NCBI GenBank assembly: GCA_026008535.1
Contig: BRKX01000002.1
Coordinates: 31,115,501-31,179,500, forward strand
From: Perilla frutescens
Taxonomy: Eukaryota; Streptophyta; Magnoliopsida; Lamiales; Lamiaceae
DNA length: 64,000 nt
Direction of reading: 5' to 3'
Part shown: one piece after another, positions 35,822 through 48,775 of the stretch
Layout of the letters: every line of letters begins with the position of its first letter
Position numbering within the stretch: position 1 is the stretch's first letter
Position numbers and translations under genes: made by a program
The notes under the pieces: model-generated
Seen by the model: only the letters and a program-made list of their open reading frames with translations
Databases searched by the model: none
What the model was told of the DNA's origin: nothing

Positions 35822-36480
35822 ATAAGTCCATTTATTTCGTGTTTTTATGGGCATTTTATTCGTTATAAATGTCTCTTTTCGTGTGTTTTGAGTCAAAAAA
35901 AACCAGGATGAGGAGATAGGGCATTGCGGAGGTCGAGTCTGGCGAAAGAGGCATTTTATGCTCAGTTATTCAAGCAAAGTCCAAACTAAATATTCAGTCA
36001 GAGGCACAGAGGACTTCTTTTAGCGCTCATCCTACATTCGGGTAGCAGAATCGGCATATCAGAGATGGATGAGGCTGACTGCATGATGTCGTGCCCACTT
36101 TGCTCGTGCAGACTTGACAATAGGCTGGAATGGGCCAATCGCAGAAAACCCGGAATTCAGTTAGAGGAGAGAGGCGAGAAAGATAGTTGCATTATCCAAA
36201 GAAGAGTTGGTGGTGAACTGGACTCTTGGATGCGCTGCAACGAAGAGATAAGCCCAATCCCTAAAAAATAGGGATTTGGTTAACTTATGCTTATCCAGTC
36301 AGATCAGAAAGGGCACACCGATTCCGAAAATCTAGTGAAGACCCCAGTTTGTTGGGGAACTCTAATTCGGAAATGTAACTATTTAAGCTACTTTAATTTC
36401 TGAAAACACAAGTTCGAATAGAAATAGAAAACTTGTGTAAATTTTGTAATTTGAGTCAATATTCAGATTCAAACTCATAT
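35819..36480 (+). mobile_element. Probable gypsy-type LTR remnant
   Basis: Starts TGATAAGTCCATTTATTTCG, a common LTR start in plant gypsy elements, and abuts the LINE fragment. It contains GC-richer sequence to about 36360. The right boundary and target duplication are not clear. Confidence 0.35.
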
Positions 36481-37985
36481 TTAATGATATATACATTTAT
36501 TATTTTGTTGATATTTCATTATGTTTAGATCAGGATCTCACGTGAAACTTTTTTTTTTAAGAAATGTTTCAATTTGACCTTTGAACTTTGAAAAAGGACT
36601 CAAGTATTGCCTATATAACAAGTGCAAATGTCGAAGTAGCTAGGTAATTAAACATTTATTATAATAAACATAACTTTAAATGACTCAATTTTAGCTACAA
36701 AGTTTAGGTAAGCATGTTGAACTTATAGAAGTAAAAAAAACATATCTAGTTCGATGTAATATATTTTAACCACTACCATAGAAATAGTCATCTTCTTATA
36801 TTCACATAAATTAATGTATTTAAAAATGTAACAGAAATATATATTAAATATTTAAATTTGAATTGTTAAAAATAAAAAAACCACCAAATTTGAATTCGTA
36901 CATTAATATTATTATATTGAATAATATAAAGATCGAAAAAATAAAATAAAGATCCAAGTTGTTGAGAGGGGGCAAAATAATTGGGAGGAGAGAGTGATAA
37001 GCTGCGATGAGTTCCGTGTGTCAAGTGATGGAGTTCCACGTGTCGAGTGGGTAGGGCCATGAGAATCTTCCAAAGATCGACCTGGTTCGAGAATCGAGAT
37101 CCGACGTCGTGAGCTGGATACCACTGCTGTTGCCGCTACCCTTTTTATATTACACATCTATTAAAATTTAATTTTATATAGGGTAATTTATACTTCACAT
37201 AATAACATCGCAATTTATTTTTAGAAACAATTTAACCGCAATATTTTCATTTTGTATTAATTCTATTCTCTATTGCATTTTTCAGTGACTGAAAATTATC
37301 TCAGCCGTGTGGAACATTGGCTATGCACTAGTGGAGGAACCGATCCATGAGCATGGTGTACGTGAGCTATATATAACAACGTCATTTCGGAGGTGATTAG
37401 GGTTCACATCAATGATGAAAGCGTTCGCAGAGCAGAGAGATCTGAGAAAAAGATGAACGAAAAAATTATAAAATTTTTGTCATAATCAAAACGACATCAT
37501 TTTGGCTTATGTGGAATTATTTAGTGTAAATGGATAAAAGTACCCATTTCCTTATTCTAAAAACCTATTTTACCCGGTATAACTATTCAACTATTTTATC
37601 AATCATTTTTTGGCATTTCTATCAAAATTCCAACAATATCATTTTTGAGACAACGTTACGGATTAAACGACGATCATACCATTATCAATATAGATAATTT
37701 TGACTTTCAATTCAATTAAAATATATTTATATAGATAATTTTGATTTCCAACTCAATAAAAAATATTTGGATCATCAATACACTATTTGCCGTAATTGAT
37801 TAAAATAATATGTTGCATTCAGTATCTATAGTACTAATGTAAATTGAAGAATTACACATTATATGGTTCATAATTTAAAATTATAAACTATTGGTCATAT
37901 GAAATAAAATATATATTTTAGATATTAATTATCTACTCTTGTTTACATTTAATCCAATAATAAAAAGAGAATCCTCACAATTTTC
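36480..37985. other. Intergenic DNA, no gene seen
   Basis: AT-rich except a GC-richer patch at 36955-37140, which contains CCACGTGTC but no convincing coding frame. Confidence 0.35.
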
Positions 37986-38320
37986 TTATTGTGTTTCAAA
38001 CACAGAATAGAGATTCTTTAGTAATAATTTTCCGCAAAATCATATTCCCAAAAAAACTTTACTTTCCTACCAACCAAACAAGCCCTTATATATTGTAATT
38101 TCCTATAATGTCCAATCAAATAGACTAGTACTATTTAATATTCCAAACACAGAATATAAATTCTGTTAGCAATCATTTTTTGAAAAATCATATTCTCAGA
38201 AATCATATCCCCAAAAAAACTTGACTTTCCTACCAACCAAACAAGCCCCTTATGTATTGTAATTTCCTACAATGTCCAATCAATTAGACTAGTATTATTT
38301 AATGTTTTAATTTCAAATTA
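37985..38320. repeat. About 163-bp imperfect direct duplication
   Basis: The phrase CTTTCCTACCAACCAAACAA occurs near 38062 and 38225, and the surrounding CAAACACAGAAT, TGTAATTTCCTA and AATGTCCAATCAA words occur twice in the same order. ACCAAACAAGCCC resembles MITE ends, so these may be two related MITE fragments. Confidence 0.55.
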
Positions 38321-38329
38321 AATTAACTC

Positions 38330-40800
38330 AAGGCCAATTTGTTATAATTTCAAATTAATGGAACTCACATAGCATAATTAATTATATTTTCGAATTAAAT
38401 AAACTAGTATAATGTAATTCCATATAATTTCGAATGAAACAATCTCATATGCGCCACTTTATTATAATTACAAACCATCAATGTAATGTAATGTAATGTT
38501 TTTAAATAAATGATAATAAAGTGCACGTAGATTATCCAAATAATCTACCCTACAAATGGAATAACCTGGTATAAAATAACGTCTTTTATATTTTTAAATG
38601 AAATTAACGTATATAGTGTCATTTATTAAACATACAAATCAAATGTACCAAGAAAATATAATGTATTGTAAATTCTAATGAAATCAAGTCATATACCGTC
38701 AATTATTATACTTCCAAATCATGTATACAATTGTAAATTAATTTAGTAGTACAAAATAAACTTGTTGATACAAAATGTTAAGAAAAAGGACGAGTAATCC
38801 ACTATTCAAATACGTACCCTCAATTCTGTCCATTACAATAAAAGACCCAAATAATCAAAATTTATTTATACTTGGCTGATTTCAAAATTTCAAAGTTCTT
38901 TATTGTTCTTCATCTATTTGGAAAAACAAGCACACTAACAAATAATAGTTTTTTGCCTTATATTAACGAAAAAACTGCAATGCATGAAACATATTATGAT
39001 ATTTCCATGTTTGCCAACAGTTCGATAATATGAGAAATTAATTGTGTAACATTAGGATAATGTATCGATAAAAAAATGCATATCATTATTCAGTAATAAA
39101 TCATTCAATTAAGAACCGACGCTTGTGTCTGATACTGCCAAAAAAAAAAATCGTATTAAAAACAAGTTAATTCTATTTTATGAAACACACATATATATAA
39201 AAAATATTAACATATTTTATTAAAAATTACGGTAATTTGGAGATAAAAATAATTAATTCAAGATTCTAATTGAATAGTAATTGAAAACAAATCTAACTCA
39301 ATATTAAATGCAGAATTTTAATTGAATAGCAAGTCATTTTCATGCAACAATTCAAATACCAAAAAGAATTGTTGATATGATATATTAGAAAACTGCCCAA
39401 CAAGTCAAAAGTGATACTCGTACAATACATGAATATTAGGTCCATATTTTAACTTTTTAAAAAATAAACAAATTAAAAGGGCACGTGTATACGGTGGATC
39501 TGCTCAGTGCAATTTGCACTGTTAAAAAAAAGCACGTCAAATCATGTCTAGGACATTGGTTAAAAAAAATGCACGTCAATGATCATGTCTAGGCACTTTA
39601 ATTAGATTTGATTTGATGTTTAAACAACCGAATCGTTAATTATGAATAAAAACAAAGTTGTGATTGCAAGTTAATTACAGGGAGAAAAATTTATATAACA
39701 AAAGCAAGTCTTATTGACCTTTTACTTAATTTTCTAATAAATAGTTGGAGAATTATATTTTCTAATAAAAAAAAGGTGTAAAAGTCTTATTTATCTTTAC
39801 TCAAATTTAAATAAAAATATGGGAATCGTATGCACACATTACACTATACTACACGTATACATAATTATGTCACACGCACTCACAGACTACACTGCACAAA
39901 ATGAACGTGTACACTTTGAACTTTTTTTTTTATTTTTTAAAATAAAAAGCAAAACGAAAGTGTTACAAAATTTCCATTTGGTGGACTTATATGAAAAACT
40001 ATAATCCGTGCAATGGTGTGTTTAACGTTACTGCATGCAAGTGTTCTTGAGAATGGCAGGAACAGAATCAAGAACAAGTAAATAAAAGCAGTAAAAGAAC
40101 GCACGAGATTGATAACTCAGTTCAGTTAACCAATCTACTCTGGGGGGACTTCGCCCAAACTTGAAAATTCGTTCACTACTCCTTCGTGAAGACTATTCAG
40201 GATCTTACACATACAGGACTCCCACCTTATGCCGCCCTTTCTTACAACACGAACTCTTTGATGAACGAAAACTGTGAGATCCCTTCACAATCGTAACACT
40301 AGACTCCCTCTAGTTACCCACGACTTCAACTTACAACCTCTCCCGAGATTGCGTACAAAATGGATTGAAAAACCCCTCACGTGTTTCACTCGAAAACACT
40401 TAATGCTAGACTATCACGTTGAACAGTTTAGGGAACAACTTATAGCTATTACAAATATCACAAACCAATTACTTAAATAATTAAACTCGGAGAATCTAAA
40501 TTCAGCGCACACCGATTGCTAAGAAAATCGGCCTTCTTATGCTTCCACTCTTCTTGTTGACTTGATCTTCAATCTTCATCAACATGGAAGGTGAATTAGG
40601 GTTTGTGATTCTTTTCATATGGGTGTAGATGCTTTCCTTGAAGATGAGGGTTTAAATAAGCTCGGTATCTACTCCACAAGGCAGTCAAACGATCATATCT
40701 TGACTTCCCAAATGCAATCGCTCAAGATCTACACAACATGGAAACTGCCATATATAAACTGTGGGGACGGTCCTGGAACATCAGAGGGAACAGTTCACCA
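38330..40800. other. Intergenic DNA with possible old retrotransposon debris
   Basis: 38330-39990 is AT-rich with no gene. 40020-40800 is less AT-rich (for example CTCTGGGGGGACTTCGCCC near 40140) and looks like LTR or leader debris, but no coding frame or ends could be assigned. Confidence 0.3.
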
Positions 40801-40803
40801 ACT

Positions 40804-41144
40804 CACTACCAAAAAAAGTCTTTAGTGATAATATTATTAGCGACGATAAATGTCGTCACTAATAATAAACTTAAGTATCGACATGTCGTCTCTAATGACA
40901 TTTTTTGTGATGACAATGTTGTCACTTAAAATAATTTTTAATTTCTTTGAGACAAACTTTTAGAAACACTCTATTTGATGTCGTCACAAAAAATAATTTT
41001 AAGTGACAACACTGTCATTACAAAAAATTTATTAGAGATGACATGTGATAATTAGAAACGAGAAGTCGTTACTAAAAGTCTAGTATTAGTGACAACATTT
41101 GTCATCGCTAATAATCTTGTCTCTAAAGATCATTTTTTGTAGTG
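40804..41144. mobile_element. CACTA-type MITE
   Basis: Begins CACTACCAAAAAAAGTCTTT and ends in the inverse, AAAGATCATTTTTTGTAGTG, 341 bp, with CACTA ends. The interior is largely self-complementary, with repeated TGTCGTCACT and AGTGACAAC words. Flanking trinucleotides are ACT and ATT, so the expected 3-bp target duplication is not exact. Confidence 0.75.
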
Positions 41145-41805
41145 ATTGTTCTTTACTTTGCATAGCGGAATCAACATATCACTTCAGGAACATATCCTCG
41201 AGCACTTCGTCGAACATAAATTTCCAAAATAAACTTAGTGTTACTAAATGGCACTAACATTACATATGTAAATAAAATGTGTATAACTGTTTTATGGTAA
41301 TTCCAATTAAAGTAATCAACTGAAGTTTAATAATTATGAACAATTAAACGTATTAGATAATCATGGAATTAATGTATAGATACCATAATGAGATATTCAA
41401 TTTGTTGAGGGATCAAATTGAAAATCACAGATATACGTAGTTATATATTTAGGGCTATGATTCCCTAAACGACTCTACTTCATTCCTACATGCAGTCTGT
41501 ATTCCTTCTATAGAAAGCAAAATAAAGGTGATACCGATCGTTTGGAAGATCCATAATAAATTCAACAACCGATTCTATAATAAAGATCTAAATATTTATA
41601 TCTTGGTGATTCCGACATTGAGATTTCATGATTAGGGATTTAATTTGGATTAATAAACTTTTATGTTTATGTGATTAATTAAATCCAACAGAAAATGAAA
41701 AAATTGAAAACTTACATGAAACATGAATGTGTCACACTTTCAACTTTTACTTTTATTTTTGTTTTTTAAGTACTAAATGATAAAACAAAATAAGAATAAA
41801 ATGAT
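41145..41805. other. Non-coding DNA, possible copia LTR debris
   Basis: 41147-41690 begins TGTT and ends CCAACA and contains AGCGGAATC, as some copia LTRs do, but the flanks give no target duplication. Confidence 0.25.
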
Positions 41806-41807
41806 TG

Positions 41808-42330
41808 AAACGTGTTACAAGTTTGGTGGAAACGTGTTACACGTCTTGTGGAAACGTTTGAAATGTGTTACACATTGACATGAAATGTGTGACATGTTTT
41901 AAAACAAAGAAATAAACTAATTAGTTAATTAAGAAATAAAAAAATAATACATAATTAAAAACAAAAAAAATGAAGGAAGGAAACGTGGAAAACGTGTTAC
42001 ACGTTTCTGAGAACGTGTAACACGTTTATCAAATTGTGTAATTTAGATTACTTATTAAATTACAAAAAGAAAAAATAAGGTGGTCACACGTTTACAAATC
42101 TCGAAACCCTAACTGAAATAAACAAAATAATATAATTATTAAATAGTTACTAAATAAATAAAATAAATTACTTATTAAATTACAAAAAAAAATTGAAACG
42201 TGTTACACGTTTCTATTCATTTTTTTCTTTGTAATTTCTTTCTTTCTTTCTTTCTTTTGCTTCTTTACTTTTTTTTTCCAACTAAAAAATGAACGTGTAC
42301 ACTTTCAAGAATGAATGTTACACATTGAGG
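41808..42330. repeat. Cluster of AACGTGT-T-ACACGTT palindromes upstream of the second P450
   Basis: Perfect or near-perfect palindromes: 41831-41845 (one mismatch), 41862-41876 (AATGTGTTACACATT), 41991-42005, 42012-42026 (centre base A) and 42197-42211. Half or relaxed sites occur at about 41808, 41880, 42292 and 42320. Each perfect copy has 7-bp arms about a single base and two ACGTG/CACGT cores. Similar words occur near 39905 and 41730. Confidence 0.8.
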
Positions 42331-42566
42331 TGGGAGTAGGCGTGTGATTAGCATTTGGATTGTAATGGTGATGTGTGTACTCTCAAATGTAAGTCATGCT
42401 CAGATTTTGGTCGGTCAACAATTTATTTTATTATTGGTACCAAAAAATTATTTCGATAGAAAATAATTAATATTCTGTAATCTTTAGTTAGAAAAGAATT
42501 TTAGAGTTGAAATCTATTCACACTTAATTATAAGCATGAGCTAGAAGCTAAAGTTGTCGGTAACAT

Positions 42567-42577
42567 TATATATATAG
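42567..42577 (+). promoter_or_regulatory. Candidate TATA box of the second P450
   Basis: TATATATATAG about 75-85 bases upstream of the ATG at 42651. Confidence 0.4.
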
Positions 42578-42650
42578 CTATTGTCCTAAATAAACCAGAA
42601 AAATACAAAATAAGAATAAGAATTTTATATCTTATCACATATTTGTGTGG

Positions 42651-45600
42651 ATGGAGAAACATATATTGGTTCAGATCATCGCATCCTTAGCTGTAGCGGT
42701 GGTTGTTGGACTAATTTTGAGGCTGTATAGTGCTGTGGTGGCTACGCCGCGACGGCTACGGCACGTGCTGAAACAACAAGGCGTCGGAGGGCCGCCACCG
42801 GCTTTTGCTGGGTAACATCATGGAGATCAAGAAGTCACAAATAATCTCTGCGGCGGCGGCCACCACCGGACCACCGGATTCTGACAACTGTGGAGCTAAT
42901 TGTGTCGCTTCTGTTTTTGATGAATGGAGGCGGCAATATGGTTGAGTATTATTTTGTTAACACAAATTGTAACTAATTAATCTTGCTCTACGTTTTATAA
43001 TTAATGTGTTTATGTTGTCTGAATCGTTGATCGATTACTTAAATACAGGTGATATATATACGTTTTCACTGGGTAATAAGCCAGTACTAGTCGTGAATAA
43101 TTATGATGTATTGAAGGAGGTGAGTAAATGCATATCGCTCGATTTGGGGAAGCCTTTGTATCAAGCAAAAGATTTGGAGGCTTTACTCGGTAACGGCATT
43201 TTACCTTCAAATGGAAAATTATGGGCTCATCAGAGGAAGATTATTGCCCCTGAGTTATTCATTGACAAAGTCAAGGTATATATATATATAGAGAGAGAGA
43301 GAGAGGAAATATAATTAATTCTATATATGTTACCCACCTTCTTGCTAGCAGTGGAATTTATTATGATATTTCAATTTGGTTATTTTGAGGGAGACATATT
43401 AACTTTACCCTCTCTATATATAATTAATATGATCAAAATGATTTATTAATGACTTCATTGTAGGGAATGACAAATTTGATTCAACAATCTACAATGATGT
43501 TAATAGATTCATGGCAAGGTGTGATCGATGCTGAAGGCGGTATTAAAGCAGATATCAAAATTGATGATTACCTCAAGAAATTTTCTGGAGAAGTGATTTC
43601 GAGAGCTTGTTTTGGAAGTAGCTATGCAGAAGGGGAACAACTTTTCCAAAAATTGACAGCTCTTCAACAACTTACAGCCAAGAAAGGCGTCCTTCTAGGG
43701 ATACCTGCCATGAGGTGAAACTCTCTCTCTCTCCCTCTCTCTCTCTCTCAAGTCCCAAAATTTTATAAATAAAAATATCTTATTTATTCAATAAAAGAAT
43801 TTAATACGGCGGGAGCAATAGTTAAAATAAAATAATAATTATTTAATCTTGACCATCACCCCGACTCCACATCATCGCCCGAACTTCATGAACCTGAAAA
43901 ATATAATAACTTTGGGGTGAGTGCTATTAACTCAATGGTAACTCAATTATCCAGGTTATACTGCTAATAACAGACCATTACATATTTCATCATAAGCCCG
44001 CAGGCCAATATAACATATATCCCGTAAAATCATCATAAACATCTCACCCGTAGGCCCATAACATATACCCGTGGGCCCATCTGCACACCAAGTATATAAG
44101 TATAACAAGAATAATTATCCATATATTTATTCTCCGACAAAATCTCCACCCCAACTTTAACTTCGGAAACAAAATAACATTTTATATAGTGCACGCGCGC
44201 CACCTAGCATAACAACAACAACAACAACAACAACAACAATAATAATTAACATCATATTTAAAATACTTTATAATAACATAATAATATGTTTGGGTTATTT
44301 ACACACACATGTATGTGTATGTGTGTGTGTGAAAACGTGTATATATACATAAATATGCTATGATATAATATAAGGTATTAATTTAGAAAAAAAATGCATG
44401 GAGAAGAAACATCTCATTCTCTCGATTTCATAACTTTCAAAATAGTTTTAGTTGATTAAAATGAGAAGAGAAGTTTTTAGTGTGATTAGAGAAATGATTT
44501 GAAAGCACTATTTATACTAATAGGGTACGTAGAACTAAAAAAATGGGAATATTTAATCAAGGATCAAATTTGATTGTGATTCGAGAAAATCAATGGAGAG
44601 AAAATGGTTGATTGAAGATTTTGATTGAACAAAAATTGATGTTTCCCTTTTACATAAATTGTATGCATGGACTTTAATAAACTTTGAACTTCTTTCAAAA
44701 TTTATTTATTTGAGCTTAAAATATAAACCATAATAGTTCAAATATAATAAGTAAATGATGAAATGATCTTTAAATATATATATATATATATATATTATAA
44801 GTTATTTCGGTGCGACTTATAAAAACGAAACATAATATCAAAATCTTATTCGAACAATTTTTCTTAAAAAAAATGATAATGACCAATATAAAATGATTTT
44901 GGGTCGTTACAATCTTCCTCCATCACATTCCAATAGAAACTAGGTTTGATATGTTGACCTGTAACTGAACTCATTTTGGTACCATTCAGTAGAATTATGA
45001 TCTAACCATTGATAATGAATTGAATAGGTGGCTATAATTTCATTAAACTAATCATATTATTTAGGAAATTAAAAATGCAATGCTATTTAATAAGAATTGT
45101 AAAAAAAAAAAAATAGCAATATTGTCATAATATAGTCATCTTATTTTTGAAAGAGGGCGCGTGTGTAAGCCATGCAAGCCTGCAATATTTTTTATTTTAG
45201 TTTTTAGTTTTTTTTTAAATATATATCTTAAAATTGAATTAATGAACACAAAAATTAAAGTGAATTAATTAATTTTTTTAACTATATATATATACACACA
45301 CCTTAAAACGGATAGTGAACCCTAAAATTAATGTGAATTGATTTAAACCGTAATTGGGAATAAGAAACCACAATTTACATATATTAAATCATAAGTAGTA
45401 GAGTGATATTTTTAAAGTTATGACTAATATTCTTTGGATCCTGATCATCTGTTGTGCACCCCAACACATCACTCCATGTTGTGTGCGCTTATTTTCATAA
45501 ATAATAGTTTTGGAACTTTTGCCATACCCTTTTCATTTATTTTTTCTAAAATAAAACACAAGAAACAATAAATATATCCAATTCTAATATATAACTTTAT

Positions 45601-47719
45601 CTAAAAATTAAAATTTATTATAAATTATAATTATGACATAATTAACTAGTTCAATTTTTATGTCCCACAATCAAATTCATTATTTTAATAATGTTTATTA
45701 TAAAATAATTATTATAATAATATAATAATAATAATTAACATTTATCTATAAAAATTAAAATTTTAAAAATTATATACCCTAATTATGGAATAATGAACCC
45801 CAAATAATTAATTATAAACTAGAAAAAATAAATAATAAATAATAAAATATTATTATAAATCATAATTGGGGTGTAATAAACTCTAATTTATAATTGTAAA
45901 ATTAAATTAAATCATAAGAAATTGAAATTGCAGAAAAAAATGAAAAAAAAAACTAATAAAATACAAAATGGGACATCAATTGTGACACGCATGATCTCAT
46001 TTTGTAAATAAAAATATTAGATAAAAAAGTACACAATAAATAAAATATAATAATAAATTAATCAAGTAAAAACCATCCCTATTAAGGAGTAACAAAAAAG
46101 TAAAAATAGTTTATATTTATAGTGTAAAATAAGTCATTTTAAAAATGATTACCTAAAAAAAGAAAAAAAGTATAATGAAATAAACAACAAAAGAAGTGGA
46201 AAAATAATAAAACAACCGCATTTGATTGCACTCTCGCTGCTATGCCAAAGTGCACAACAGATCGAGGATCCTTGTCCATATTTTTAATGGAAGATACTTT
46301 TTAGCATGAATTATGATCCATAATAGCATCATTTATTTTTCTTAACATGCACGACACTCGACTTAGAATGTAAAATTATTTTCATGATAAAATAATAAAA
46401 TGATGAGTCATGTACGTTTGAATGTAAAATTATTTTCATGAGAAAATAATTAAAATGACGAGTCATTATGATTACAAACTATTAAAGTCTGTTTTCAACA
46501 AAAACATAATTTTAAAAAATATTTATCATGGAGGTAGTTGCGATTGTTTCATTGAAGAATGTCAATTCATAACAACATGATTTATTAGGCATATTAACAA
46601 TAAATTACAGTCATATTATGAATATCAACATGATTTATATATCATTGTAGCATGAACAATAACTAAAAACAACATCATTTATCGACCATATTAAAAACAA
46701 TACCAGGCCACCATAGTTTATATATCAAGTTAAATCTATATTGAAATTAAACTCTATATTAAAAAAAACTTCAAATTAAATCTAAAGCCCAAAAATATCA
46801 TAAAATTAAGCATAAATTGAAAAAATAAATCCAAAACGTTGAAAAATAAACTCTAAAATTATCGTAAAATAAATTGGAAAACATAATTGAAAAAACAAGC
46901 CCAAAAAGGTTAAAGAACAAACAAACGCTAAAAATTAAATTCAAACTCTAAAACTATTGAAAAATAAAGCTCAAATTGAAAAAATAAATCCTAATTTGAA
47001 AAGATAAACTAAAAAATAAAAAGGAGGCTTTTTAAAAAAGGAAAAGGAAAAAGAGAGGGAGGAAGAGTAGTACGTTCATAGCCTAGGAGAGAAGAAAATA
47101 TTTTATAAGGAAACAAATTGAATTTTTAAATTACCACAATACTCCTTTTATTTAAAGTTAATAATTACAAATATGTCATCTCTCTTTGATCAGAAATTGA
47201 CTAAATTATAACCATCTAGTTCAAACACTTTCCCACATCAGATTGTATATATATTTAATGAATGCGATCTTAATTAATACAAGGTGTACGTGGTTGTTAA
47301 TGATCGATGTAGGTATGTTCCTACAAAGCAGAATAGGAGAGAATGGGAAGTGAAGAGAGATGTGAGAGAATTGATCTTGAAGCTAGTCAAACAGAAAAGT
47401 GGAGTAAACTTAGAGAAAAACATGCTGCAGATGATTCTGCAGGGGGCTGAGAGCAGTAATTTGAGCTCAGATGCAGTTGAGAAGTTCATCGTCGACAACT
47501 GCAAAAACATCTACATAGCTGGATATGAGACCACTGCCATTACAGCATCTTGGTGCCTCATGCTATTAGCTTCCAATCCAGAATGGCAACATCGCCTGCG
47601 AGAGGAGGTTCTCGGAGTTTGCAATGGACAACTTCCAGATTTTGGTTCGATTAAGCAGATGAAACAGGTAATTAAATTAATACAACTATATTTTTATCTG
47701 AGTTTGATGTGTTAAGTTG

Positions 47720-47753
<34 letters not shown>

Positions 47754-48204
47754 GATCTTAATCACCGGCCAGTTAACAATGGTGATCAATGAAACACTGA
47801 GGCTTTACCCTCCAGCATGGGTGGTGTCAAGAGAAGCACTAAACGAGCTCGAGTTTACCAATATTCGTATTCCAAAGGGTGTTTGTATATGGATGATGGT
47901 TGTAAGCTTGCATACGGATCCACAAATATGGGGGGCAGATTCTTACCAGTTTAAACCGGAAAGGTTTGCCAATGGCACAATTGGTGCTTGCAAACACCCT
48001 AATTTGTACATGCCGTTTGGAGTCGGGCCGAGGACGTGCTTGGGAATGAACCTAGCCATGGTTGAGCTCAAGATACTTCTTACTCTTTTATTGTCCAATT
48101 TCTCTTTCTCACTCTCTCCAAATTATGTTCATGCTCCCGCACTCAACATAACTGTCCAGCCGGCCCACGGGGTCCATCTTCTCATTCAAAGATCTTATGC
48201 CTAA
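42651..48204 (+). pseudogene. CYP714: Cytochrome P450, CYP714-like paralog with a 2-nt deletion in exon 1
   Basis: Exons 42651-42940, 43049-43275, 43464-43714, 47313-47667 and 47773-48204 match the first P450 in order, splice phase and nearly in length. Exons 2-5 are open and keep the I-helix AGYETTA, ETLR, PERF and the heme loop FGVGPRTCLG. In exon 1, just after the Pro-rich hinge, two bases are missing relative to the paralog, and the shifted frame meets TAA at 42813-42815 after 54 codons. An ATG at 42820-42822 lies in the correct downstream frame but would give a protein without membrane anchor or hinge. Exon 4 has 12 extra in-frame bases. Intron 3 is expanded to 3.6 kb. Most likely a recently broken paralog; a sequencing error is possible. 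Confidence 0.88.
43715..47312 (+). other. Expanded intron 3 of the second P450
   Basis: 3.6 kb, against 0.22 kb in the paralog. 43840-44910 looks like old LTR sequence (GTAGGCCCATAAC, ending near TTTTGGGTCGTTACAATC). There is a (AAC)n run at about 44210-44240 and a (TA)n run near 44777-44795. The rest is very AT-rich with no coding frame. Acceptor and donor are both canonical. Confidence 0.6.
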
Positions 48205-48389
48205 CTCAATATCACAATATTAATATTATGTTCTATTTAGTTATCTCTATTGCATTATTCAATTCTCTATTTTATTTTAATGACACATTTATATTTTTTT
48301 TTAGGCAATAACTCCTGTGTATAAGGTGCATGGGTCGACCCATGAGACGGACCCGCTCCGACCCTGGCCGACCCGCGCAAAAAAAAAAA

Positions 48390-48750
48390 TCGCCACCCAT
48401 AGTACCAATTCGTATTTTTTTGTGTTTTTTAGGGGGTTTTTTTTTCTTTTTTTGGGGGTGTTTTTAGGGGTTTATTTTATATTTTTGGGGGTGTTTTTAG
48501 GGGTTTATTTTTTTTTTTATGATTTTTTGGGGGATGTTTTTAGGGGTTTATTTTATGTTTTTTATGGTTTTTTTGGGGGTGTTTTTAGGGTTTATTTTGT
48601 GTTTTTTATAATTTATTTGGGAGGATTTTTTAAGGATTTATATGTGTTTTTTTTAAGAAAAAATAAAATGAAAACAGAAAAAAGAAAAAGAAAAACAGAA
48701 AAAAGGCAAAAGAAAATGTAAAAAAAAAAACAGAAAAAGAAAAAAAAAAA
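48390..48750 (+). repeat. T/G-rich minisatellite followed by A-rich run
   Basis: The phrase TTTTTGGGGGTGTTTTTAGG and variants recur about six times between 48420 and 48600, giving many closely spaced G3-G5 runs on the plus strand. 48655-48750 is almost only A with few G. Confidence 0.85.
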
Positions 48751-48754
48751 AACG

Positions 48755-48775
48755 TGGGCGCATGTCGTACATGCG
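48755..48775. other. Perfect GC-rich hairpin
   Basis: GGCGCATGT and ACATGCGCC form 9-bp arms around a 3-base loop. It is a GC-rich island between low-complexity tracts. Confidence 0.7.

Noticed and set aside
36065..36271. Small frame with a CPLCSCR-like Cys cluster
   Set aside because: Lies in the probable LTR remnant; the Cys pattern is too short and isolated to call a zinc-binding domain.
41147..41690. Possible solo copia LTR (TGTT...CCAACA)
   Set aside because: Flanking bases (GTGAT and GAAAA) give no target duplication and no partner LTR is present; kept only as debris.
43006..43314. 102-residue frame starting in intron 1 of the second P450
   Set aside because: It is exon 2 with extra intronic codons; true exon edges are 43049-43275.
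48317..48721. 134-residue open frame after the second P450
   Set aside because: Composed of the T/G-rich minisatellite and A-rich tract; the protein is a Phe/Gly then Lys-rich low-complexity string with no domain.
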